From assembly GCA_023257655.1 (NCBI GenBank), contig JALRBQ010000095.1, positions 1 through 42,288 of the forward strand: a DNA stretch of 42,288 nucleotides. Direction: 5' to 3'. Below, in pieces: positions 17,953-24,659 of this stretch. The DNA is from Pseudomonadales bacterium. GTDB lineage: Bacteria > Pseudomonadota > Gammaproteobacteria > Pseudomonadales > Pseudohongiellaceae. The notes below the pieces were generated by a model. The model saw nothing but the letters and a program-made list of their open reading frames with translations, was not told where the DNA came from and did no database searches. Position 1 is the stretch's first letter; each line of letters starts with the position of its first letter. The position numbers and the translations under genes were made by a program.

Positions 17953-18034
17953 ACAAACCCTGAATTACAGACCCTGAATTACAGACCCTAAATTACAGAC
18001 CATGAACTACAGAACATAACGCAAACCATGAATT
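17953..18034 (+). repeat. 14-bp tandem repeats running into the esterase start codon
   Basis: Four consecutive copies of ACAGACCCTGAATT (17953-17966, 17967-17980, 17981-17994, 17995-18008; one to three substitutions each) are followed by a degraded copy and then GCAAACCATGAATT at 18021-18034. The ATG in this last unit (18028) is the annotated start of the esterase. The rest of the 357-bp gap 17671-18027 holds the leader of the minus-strand gene and otherwise nothing recognised. Confidence 0.75.
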
Positions 18035-19086
18035 GCAGAGAAAGGAGCTTTGACATAACCCGATTCCGCTTCGATGGTGCCTTGCGCATCCCCGGCTCAC
18101 TCATCCCTGGTTCACTCGTCCTCGGACTACTCGCCTTGCTGCTGTGCAGTCCCAAGGTTCTGGCACAACAATCCTTGCGACTGCTCAATTCTGACTGCAC
18201 GCCGGCCCTCGACGCGCCGGTGACAGAACCGCATACCGGGCGCACCTATGTGCTGGACTACCCGTGCGACCTCCAGCCAGGGGAGGACGTGAATTTTATT
18301 CTCAACCTGCACGGCGGCGGTTCCAACACCGCTTACCAGCACGCCTATTTCCCAGCCTGGGAACTCAAGGAAAAATACCGTCTGGTCATTGCCACGCCGT
18401 ATTCTCCTACTCGCCGCTGGTCTGAAGTTGATGATGAATATCTGCAAAACATCATCGATGCGGTCACTGCTGCCGTGGGACGACAGCACCTGCGGGCTTT
18501 CTGGCTGGCGGGACATTCACAAGGAGGATCGACTTCCCGTCGCCTGGTTTGTACGCCCTATTTCACGGATAAGGTAGATGGCTTCCTGAGTCTTTCCGGC
18601 GGGCGTCTTGGCGGCGCTCCCGAGCGTTCGCCTGAGGCCGGGCGACCGCGCCAGCTGACGGATCCGGAGCCAACCCCTACAACCGCTCCTGCGCCCGCAG
18701 CGACCGCGGCTGTCGAACCCGACTGCGACTTCTCCCACATCTTTGCCATCGGCGAACACGAGATTGTGTCGTTACCTAGCACATCTTTTTGGGCCGGAAA
18801 ATATCATTGCAGTTTGCGTGTGAAACGACCGAACGTTATCGATACGATTGCCGGCAAGACCTATGACCGAGGGCACCAGAATCCGGCGACCAAGGCCTGG
18901 GGCAGAGAGGCGCGCCCGGGCACAGCCGAAGTTTTTCAGTACCCCGATTGTGAGCGCGGACGAATCGTGGCAGACGTGGTGCGAATCGACAAGGGTCACA
19001 CCGAGGGGCTCGAGCCGCAAATCGTCGAGACAATCGTGCAGCTGCTGACCGGAGCCGAAGGAGGCAAGTTGCGCAGCGGCGGATAA
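18028..19086 (+). CDS. Exported alpha/beta hydrolase (PHB-depolymerase/feruloyl-esterase-like)
   Basis: The 352-residue protein has an N-terminal stretch of about 26 residues, a hydrophobic segment (28-44) and a likely signal cleavage near VLAQQ. The hydrolase landmarks are the oxyanion strand NFILNLHGGGS (92-99) and the nucleophile G-H-S164-Q-G-G. A His near the end, in RIDKGHTEG, is the probable catalytic one. A low-complexity Pro/Thr/Ala linker (about 215-232) interrupts the fold. LpqC-type polyester or feruloyl esterases are the nearest match remembered. AAAGGAGC lies inside the frame after the ATG, so the true start could differ, but no better in-frame start is visible. The signal region contains a 15-bp tandem duplication (IPGSL-IPGSL). 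Confidence 0.78.
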   Translation: MNCRERSFDITRFRFDGALRIPGSLIPGSLVLGLLALLLCSPKVLAQQSLRLLNSDCTPALDAPVTEPHTGRTYVLDYPCDLQPGEDVNFILNLHGGGSNTAYQHAYFPAWELKEKYRLVIATPYSPTRRWSEVDDEYLQNIIDAVTAAVGRQHLRAFWLAGHSQGGSTSRRLVCTPYFTDKVDGFLSLSGGRLGGAPERSPEAGRPRQLTDPEPTPTTAPAPAATAAVEPDCDFSHIFAIGEHEIVSLPSTSFWAGKYHCSLRVKRPNVIDTIAGKTYDRGHQNPATKAWGREARPGTAEVFQYPDCERGRIVADVVRIDKGHTEGLEPQIVETIVQLLTGAEGGKLRSGG

Positions 19087-19122
19087 ACCAGTCACTGCCA
19101 TCGCCACAGGTTGAGGTCAGGA

Positions 19123-19236
19123 CTTGCGAAAACTCAAGGGTGGTTTGAGAAAGAGGGATATGCAAAGGACTATCTGTTTCTGAACGGTAACTGGGAAGAT
19201 CACGTGCTGAATTCCCTGCTCAACCCCGCGCATTGA
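19123..19236 (+). pseudogene. C-terminal remnant of rimJ (GNAT N-acetyltransferase)
   Basis: Directly after the esterase, in the same frame, 37 codons read LAKTQGWFEKEGYAKDYLFL, then NGNWEDHVLNSLLNPAH, then stop. This matches the C-terminal end of RimJ, the alanine N-acetyltransferase of ribosomal protein S5, whose E. coli tail contains HGFEKEGYAKDYL and WRDHVLTAL. The rest of the acetyltransferase domain and any start codon are missing, so this is a truncated relic. The 88 bp from here to the next gene show nothing else. Confidence 0.75.
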
Positions 19237-19324
19237 TCAGGTGCAGCGCCAGTCTGATTTCGCATTCACAAGACGAATCGAATAGAATCACGAATTCCCG
19301 AATCTCAGCACTGACACCCGCTCT

Positions 19325-20926
19325 ATGGAAGTACTGCACGAGTTGCTTGGCACAGGCTTGCATCATCTGAAGCAGCGCTGCACTCGCGCGGAGAAATTTG
19401 ATCCGGATCTGCTCGATAACCACCAGCAAAGTTGTTATGACCTCGCGTTCTGCGCCGCTGAACTGAGTGCCGAGCGGGCAATAACCACCTATGCGGATCG
19501 CTTCGGATCAAACGCGCTGGTCACCGGCCTGGCCGCAGCTTTCAGAGCAGAAATCGCCGGTTCCGTGCTGGCGCGGCTGCAGATACGCGCCGTCGATCTC
19601 AATCTCAATGAGGAGTCACTGGCGGCGGCCAGCGTTCTCGTTAGACGACTGCAACTGGATGAAAGTACCCTGACGGATATCGGTACGGCGCTGCTTGAGG
19701 CCGGATCGGAGGCGTTGCCTACCGGACTGGGTTCGGAGATTGATCTGGTGCGGCAGACCTTCGCACGGTTCGCGGATACAATTGTTGCCCCCCTGGCTGA
19801 ATCCATTCATCGCGACGATACCGACATCCCGGCGTCGCTGATCGAGGCAGCCGCGGAACTCGGCTGCTTCGGCACCTGCATTCCCCAGCGCTTCGGAGGT
19901 TTGCAGGACGATGCAGTGCCCGATAGCCTGGGAATGATCGTCGTTACGGAACAGTTGTCGCGCGGTTCACTCGGCGCGGCTGGCAGTCTCATTACGCGGC
20001 CGGAGATTGCCGCTCGCGCCTTGCTTGCCGGTGGCACGGAATTACAACAACGCACCTGGTTGCCGCGTCTGGCCGCCGGTGAATTACTGTGCGCAATTTC
20101 CATTACCGAACCCGATACGGGTTCCGATGTGGCGGCGGTGTCGCTGCGGGCCAGCAGAACCGACGGCGGCTGGCTCCTCAATGGCAGCAAGACCTGGTGC
20201 ACCTTTGCCGGACGTTCCGAATTGCTGGTCGTACTGGCGCGCACCAATCCGGACAAGAGCCAGGGCTACCGTGGACTCAGCCTGTTTTTAATCGAGAAGC
20301 CCGCTTATGCGGGACACCAGTTCGTTCATACGCAAGCAGGCGGCGGTAAACTGGAAGGCAAGGCCATCGCAACGCTCGGCTATCGTGGCATGCACTCCTA
20401 CGACCTGTTCTTCACCGATTACTTCGTGCCTGAGGCGAATCTGGTGGGAGCAGAAGCCGGAGAAGGGCAGGGCTTTTACTACACGATGGCAGGGTTCTCC
20501 GGTGGTCGCATCCAGACTGCTGCGCGCGCGATCGGTGTGATGCAGGCGGCCTTCGACCGGGCTCTGGAGTACGCCGCTCAACGCAAGACTTTCGGCAAGG
20601 TGCTCAGCGCCAACGGCCTGATTCGCAATAAGCTGGTACGCATGCTCGCAAATCTGACGGCTTCGCGTCAGTTCAGTTATGCTGTGGCTCGCCTGCTCGA
20701 CGCTGGCGGCGGACAGATGGAAGCCAGCCTCGTGAAACTGTTCACTTGCCGCACGGCAGAATGGATCACGCGGGAAGCGATGCAGATCCATGGTGGCATG
20801 GGCTATGCCGAGGAGTCCGCCGTCAGTCGTTATTTCGTCGACGCCCGCGTTTTGTCCATCTTCGAGGGTGCCGAGGAAGTGCTTGCGCTGAAAGTCATCG
20901 CGCGCACTCTCATCGCCAATGCCTGA
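19325..20926 (+). CDS. mcd: Acyl-CoA dehydrogenase with N-terminal extension, probably (2S)-methylsuccinyl-CoA dehydrogenase
   Basis: The 533-residue protein is about 150 residues longer than ordinary acyl-CoA dehydrogenases. Residues 1-140 are a helical N-terminal domain with the DNHQ and AEIAGSVLARLQ features remembered from methylsuccinyl-CoA dehydrogenases of the ethylmalonyl-CoA pathway. The dehydrogenase core follows: ISITEPDTGSDVAAVSLRA (FAD and substrate), WLLNGSKTWCTFAG, RKTFGKVL, QIHGGMGYAEES and the C-terminal DARVLSIFEGAEEV, which contains the catalytic Glu region. Such an enzyme oxidises methylsuccinyl-CoA to mesaconyl-C1-CoA. The two following genes act on mesaconyl-CoA, which supports the call. 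Gaps of 27 and 14 bp indicate one operon. Another branched or dicarboxylic acyl-CoA substrate cannot be excluded. Confidence 0.72.
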   Translation: MEVLHELLGTGLHHLKQRCTRAEKFDPDLLDNHQQSCYDLAFCAAELSAERAITTYADRFGSNALVTGLAAAFRAEIAGSVLARLQIRAVDLNLNEESLAAASVLVRRLQLDESTLTDIGTALLEAGSEALPTGLGSEIDLVRQTFARFADTIVAPLAESIHRDDTDIPASLIEAAAELGCFGTCIPQRFGGLQDDAVPDSLGMIVVTEQLSRGSLGAAGSLITRPEIAARALLAGGTELQQRTWLPRLAAGELLCAISITEPDTGSDVAAVSLRASRTDGGWLLNGSKTWCTFAGRSELLVVLARTNPDKSQGYRGLSLFLIEKPAYAGHQFVHTQAGGGKLEGKAIATLGYRGMHSYDLFFTDYFVPEANLVGAEAGEGQGFYYTMAGFSGGRIQTAARAIGVMQAAFDRALEYAAQRKTFGKVLSANGLIRNKLVRMLANLTASRQFSYAVARLLDAGGGQMEASLVKLFTCRTAEWITREAMQIHGGMGYAEESAVSRYFVDARVLSIFEGAEEVLALKVIARTLIANA

Positions 20927-20953
20927 TTCCGAAAATTCACTCCCGAGCCAGTC

Positions 20954-21844
20954 ATGCCTTTGAACCCCGACAAGATTATGCAATACCGCTTTCCGACGGT
21001 GCGACACACCTACACCGAAAAGGACTGCATCTTGTATGCACTGGGCATTGGCATGGGCAAGGATCCTCTCGACCCCGAGAGTCTGCCGTTTGTGTATGAA
21101 GAAGGACTCAAGGTCGTGCCCAGTCTGGCAGTGGTTCTCGCGCATCCGGGATTTTGGGCAAAATTGCCGGAGATCGGTCTGGATTGGGTTCGCCTGCTGC
21201 AGTCCAGCCAGGAAATCATCATTCATTCACCCTTGCCGCCAGCGGCAACCGTAGAGGCCACGGCGCGCTTCACCGAGATCAGCGACATGGGTGAGCGTAT
21301 GGGTGCGTACATCGTCACCGAACGCACCGTACGCGATGTTGAGACCGGCGTCGACTATTGCACGCTGGTCACTTCCATCCTCGCCCGCGGTGATGGAGGC
21401 TTTGGCGGCAAGCGGCGTTCGGTCAGCCGCGGCGACCTGATTCCTGATCGCGAGCCCGATGCGGTGTGCGATCTGGCGACCCTGCCCCAACAGGCGTTGC
21501 TGTATCGTCTGAGTGGCGATCTGAATCCCTTGCATGCCTCGCCGGCAATCGCCAGGGAAGCTGGATTCAAGGCGCCGATCCTGCACGGGCTTTGTACGCT
21601 TGGAGTGCTAATGCACGCATTGTTAAAGACTTGTTGCGACTATGACCCGACCCGCATCAAGCATCTGCGTCTGCGATTCTCTTCCCCGGTGTATCCAGGA
21701 GAGACGATACGCACCCAGATCTGGCACGAATCGGAACGGATCGCGTTTCGTTGTCTGTCGCTGGAGCAGAACAAGGTCGTCATCAATAATGGTTATCTGG
21801 GTCTTGGCATTGGCGAGTCCACTAACGCGCGCGGAATCGGGTAG
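20954..21844 (+). CDS. meh: MaoC-type hydratase, probably mesaconyl-C4-CoA hydratase
   Basis: The 296-residue protein has two hot-dog halves, as in eukaryotic-type enoyl-CoA hydratase 2. The C-terminal half carries the R-hydratase signature YRLSGDLNPLHASPAIA with catalytic Asp and His, then GFKAPILHGLCTLGV. The N-terminal half starts YRFPTVRHTYTEKDCILYALGIGMG, also typical of this group. The enzyme would add water to a CoA-bound double bond. Next to a mesaconyl-CoA C1-C4 transferase the natural reaction is mesaconyl-C4-CoA to (S)-citramalyl-CoA, as in the Chloroflexus 3-hydroxypropionate bicycle. A generic (R)-specific enoyl-CoA hydratase is the alternative. Confidence 0.68.
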   Translation: MPLNPDKIMQYRFPTVRHTYTEKDCILYALGIGMGKDPLDPESLPFVYEEGLKVVPSLAVVLAHPGFWAKLPEIGLDWVRLLQSSQEIIIHSPLPPAATVEATARFTEISDMGERMGAYIVTERTVRDVETGVDYCTLVTSILARGDGGFGGKRRSVSRGDLIPDREPDAVCDLATLPQQALLYRLSGDLNPLHASPAIAREAGFKAPILHGLCTLGVLMHALLKTCCDYDPTRIKHLRLRFSSPVYPGETIRTQIWHESERIAFRCLSLEQNKVVINNGYLGLGIGESTNARGIG

Positions 21845-21858
21845 GGAAAGGTGTAAAA

Positions 21859-23079
21859 GTGCAACAGTTATTACATGGTATGCGAGTCATTGAAGGCAGT
21901 GCTTTCATCGCAGCGCCCTCGGGCGGGATGACCCTGGCGCTGCTCGGTGCCGATGTAATCCGTTTCGACCAGATCGGCGGTGGCATTGATTATCGCCGCT
22001 GGCCGGTAACCGCGACGGGAGAGAGCCTGTACTGGCACAGCCTGAACAAGGGCAAGCGCTCCATTGCCGTCGACTTTCGACACCCGGAAGGGCAGGAACT
22101 TCTGGCCCGACTGATCACCGCACCGGGAGCAGGAAACGGCCTGTTTGTCACCAACTTTCCTGCGCGCGGCTGGCTCGCTGACAGCGCACTACGCGAACGC
22201 CGCGCGGACCTGATCTATCTTAATCTGACCGGCGACCGCCATGGCGGCAGCGCGCTCGATTACACCGTCAACAGCAAGGTGGGCCTGCCCTTCATTACCG
22301 GCACCGGGGAACAACAGGAACCTGTCAACAATCCCTTCCCGGCCTGGGATGTGATTGCTGGCCAGCAGATTGCCTTGAGTCTGCTCGCCGCCGAACGTCA
22401 TCGTCGCCTGCGCCAAGAAGGACAGTTCATCACTCTGGCACTTGCCGATGTGGCGCTCGCGACGATGGGGCATCTGGGTTACCTCGCCGAGGTCGAAAAA
22501 AATGGCGTTGATCGGCAGCCACTGGGCAATCACATCTTTGGCACCTTCGGGCACGATTTTCCTTGCCGGGACGGTCGTCGCGTAATGCTGGTGGGCGTGA
22601 GCCCCAATCAATGGCAGGCACTGGTGCGCGTGACTGAGAGCACGGCCGCTGTGGCGGCACTGGAACAGGAATTACAGCTGGATTTTGCCCGGGAAGGAGA
22701 TCGATTCCAGGCGCGCGATCGACTCTACACGCTGCTGCTGCCGTGGTTCCAGGCGCGGGATTTTGCCACGGTAACCGCGGCGCTCGACGCCGCCGGCGCC
22801 TGCTGGGGACCCTATCAGACTTTATGCCAGCTCGTCACAGAAGATCCGGATTGCTCACCGGCAAATCCCTTGTTCACACGCATTGAGCAACCGGGCATCG
22901 GAGCGCTATTGACGCCCTCGTATCCCGCGTTCTTCTCGGCCTTCGAACGCGAGCCGCCGCGACCCGCACCACGACTCGGTGAGCACACAGAAGAGATTCT
23001 TGCCGAGACCCTGGCGCTGGATGCGAGTGAGATTGCCCGCCTGCATGACCGCGGCATTGTCGCGAGTCCTGCCGCCTGA
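21859..23079 (+). CDS. mct: Mesaconyl-C1-CoA-C4-CoA transferase (2-methylfumaryl-CoA isomerase), CoA transferase family III
   Basis: This enzyme moves CoA within mesaconyl-CoA from C1 to C4. The 406-residue protein is a family III CoA transferase. Its N-terminus (LLHGMRVIEGSAFIAAPSGG, LLGADVIRFDQIGGGIDYRR, LNKGKRSIAVDFRHPEGQEL) and middle (PAWDVIAGQQIALSLLAAERH, GHLGYLAEVEKN) follow, almost word for word, the Chloroflexus Mct sequence as I remember it. That is much closer than to formyl-CoA or carnitine CoA transferases. The start is GTG at 21859 with AAAGG upstream. It is the last gene of the three-gene operon and is convergent with the halohydrin dehalogenase. Confidence 0.82.
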   Translation: MQQLLHGMRVIEGSAFIAAPSGGMTLALLGADVIRFDQIGGGIDYRRWPVTATGESLYWHSLNKGKRSIAVDFRHPEGQELLARLITAPGAGNGLFVTNFPARGWLADSALRERRADLIYLNLTGDRHGGSALDYTVNSKVGLPFITGTGEQQEPVNNPFPAWDVIAGQQIALSLLAAERHRRLRQEGQFITLALADVALATMGHLGYLAEVEKNGVDRQPLGNHIFGTFGHDFPCRDGRRVMLVGVSPNQWQALVRVTESTAAVAALEQELQLDFAREGDRFQARDRLYTLLLPWFQARDFATVTAALDAAGACWGPYQTLCQLVTEDPDCSPANPLFTRIEQPGIGALLTPSYPAFFSAFEREPPRPAPRLGEHTEEILAETLALDASEIARLHDRGIVASPAA

Positions 23080-23136
23080 CAGTATAACCAGTAAAGACTG
23101 TTAGGTTTCTGGTCTGACTTCGACTTCGCGCCGGGC

Positions 23137-23802
23137 TCAGGTGATCCAGCCTCCGGCGAGTGGAATCAGGGCGCCGACGATGTGGGTGCAGTTGTCACTC
23201 GCCAGATAAGCCACCAGTTCTGCCGTTTCCTCTGCTTTGCCAATCCGGTTCGTCGGGACATTGCGTCTGACGTGATCGAGAAATTTCGGATTATCGAGCA
23301 GGTCGTCAGGATAGTAGGTGTCGTTGTTGACGTAATTCTGCCCCACCGCGTTGACCTGGATGTTGCTGCGAGCGAGCTCGAGCCCCACGGCCTTGAGGAA
23401 ACTGTTCTGTGCGCCCCGTGCCGCGCAATAGGCGGCGTTATTAGGTATACCGCGCACTGGTGCCGCGCTGGTCACGGCAATGATCTTGCCGGATTGTCGC
23501 GCGAGCATGGCCGGCGTGACGGCACGCACGAGATACATCAACGGATGCACGAGTGCATCGAACAGCGCCTGCCAGTCGGCATTGGCTATGTTCTGGACCG
23601 GCGCTGACATGGGCGGCTGAGCGAGATTTGCAATGACGATGTCGATGTCACCGGCGGCAGTGACCAGGGCCTCGACCTCGGCCTCGGTCGTCATCGGGGA
23701 GGCGCCGCACACGACGCGATGCCCTTCACACTCGAAGCGGCGCTTGATGACCGGGCCCATGTAGCGATCCGCGCAAGTAATCAGAACTGTTTTTGTGGTC
23801 AT
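23137..23802 (-). CDS. Halohydrin (haloalcohol) dehalogenase, SDR superfamily
   Basis: Halohydrin dehalogenases convert vicinal haloalcohols to epoxides and halide, and open epoxides with small anions. They evolved from short-chain dehydrogenases but bind no NAD(P). This 221-residue protein carries both class-defining motifs: T9-x4-Y14-x-G16 (ITCADRYMGP) replacing the Gly-rich nucleotide loop, and S112-x12-Y125-x3-R129, with Arg in place of the dehydrogenase Lys. It also matches the remembered HheC of Agrobacterium in blocks such as SGKIIAVTSAAP, VGQNYVNN, a YYPDDLLDNPKFLDHVRR-like segment, and LVAYLASDN ending in LAGGW. The length fits. It lies 60 bp downstream of the FrnE-like gene, probably in one transcript, and converges with mct. 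An ordinary SDR dehydrogenase is unlikely without the Lys and the TGxxxGxG loop. Confidence 0.85.
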   Translation of the reverse strand: MTTKTVLITCADRYMGPVIKRRFECEGHRVVCGASPMTTEAEVEALVTAAGDIDIVIANLAQPPMSAPVQNIANADWQALFDALVHPLMYLVRAVTPAMLARQSGKIIAVTSAAPVRGIPNNAAYCAARGAQNSFLKAVGLELARSNIQVNAVGQNYVNNDTYYPDDLLDNPKFLDHVRRNVPTNRIGKAEETAELVAYLASDNCTHIVGALIPLAGGWIT

Positions 23803-23862
23803 GCTGGTTTCCGTTTCAGTGTAGTAATCAGAACCACTGCTGCGTCAGGGCAAGGCAGTGAT

Positions 23863-24468
23863 TTAAAGCTCGCTCATCAGGTGTTTGACGAAGCGCTCCA
23901 GTACCTCATAGGGCTGACAGCCGACCACGACAAGCTCATTGCTGTAGAAAGTAGGAACACCTGTGATTCCGGCGGCGCGCGAGCGTTGCCAATCTGCATC
24001 GACCTGGGAGCGGAACTCGCGGTGTTCCAGCACGCGGCGCGCGGTGGTCGTCTCCAGACCGGCGTCGCCGGCGATGCGTACCAGTTCCCCGATGTCACCG
24101 ATATTCACCGCATCCACGAAATAGGCGCGATAGAGCAGGTCGTGAATCGCCTCGCCGCCGGGCTGGGTGTCGGCCCACTTGCCAAGTTCCTGAGCGAGAC
24201 GGCTGTTATAAGTATGCGTACGCTCGCCATAGGGCAAGCCCGCTTCCTGCATCAGCGCGCGCATGCGTGCCCGCATCGGTTCGATATTACGCCCGGCAAA
24301 CAGGTCGGCCAGAGCGCGTCCCTCCGGCGGAGTTTCCGGGTGCAAGGGAAAGTGCACCCAGCGCACCTGCACCGGGTAATGCTGCCGCAACCTGTCAATA
24401 CTCACGGTACTGAGGTAACACCAGGGTCAGACATAGTCGGTGAAAACATCCATTTGGATGTCAGTCAT
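23863..24468 (-). CDS. FrnE/DsbA-like thiol oxidoreductase, probable selenoprotein (Sec14 encoded by TGA)
   Basis: From ATG 24468, with GAGGAG about 6 nt upstream, the frame reads MTDIQMDVFTDYV, then TGA (24427-24429), then PWCYLSTVSIDRL and on to the stop at 23863, 201 residues in all. FrnE-type DsbA proteins have D-x-V-C-P-W-C-Y here, so the TGA sits exactly at the first Cys of the redox motif, giving U14-P-W-C17. The rest is a complete FrnE-like domain: VRWVHFPLHPETP, an inserted helical part, and the C-terminal cis-Pro block AAGITGVPTFYSNELVVVGCQP. A stem-loop meeting bacterial SECIS rules follows the TGA (24391-24426). A start downstream at GTG 24405 would drop the active site and lacks a ribosome site. 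The alternative is a nonsense-mutated pseudogene, but the rest of the frame is undamaged. Role: probably cytoplasmic thiol/disulfide exchange; no signal peptide. Confidence 0.8.
24391..24426 (-). promoter_or_regulatory. Candidate bacterial SECIS element directly after the in-frame TGA
   Basis: In the RNA, counting from the first base after UGA, positions 2-5 (CCUG) pair with 33-36 (CAGG). Positions 10-11 pair with 27-28 and 13-16 (CUCA) with 23-26 (UGAG), with C12 bulged. The apical loop is GUACCG at 17-22. There are thus 16 nt between UGA and the loop, and the loop begins with G; both match the published bacterial SECIS criteria (16-37 nt, a G among the first two loop bases). The fold was done by eye. 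Confidence 0.6.
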
Positions 24469-24659
24469 CGTTCTCTCCTCAAATTGGCGGCGTGGAATAG
24501 GGCTGGGTCTATCTAGCGATCGCTCGAACCCAAATCCGGATATTGGGGTATACTGCCAGCTCGCTCAGACCGAGCCTAGTCAAATAATTACAGGCAGCCC
24601 CTGTCCAGCGTCCCGGCAATTCGGGTGCCTCGGGCAGGCTGCAAAAGGAGAGTGGTTCT

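Noticed and set aside
23137..23802. Ordinary SDR dehydrogenase/reductase
   Set aside because: The TGxxxGxG cofactor loop is absent and the YxxxK Lys is Arg, while the halohydrin dehalogenase motifs fit exactly.
23863..24405. A shorter DsbA-like gene starting at GTG 24405
   Set aside because: It would lose the redox motif and has no ribosome site; the ATG at 24468 has GAGGAG and continues in frame through a single TGA at the active-site position.
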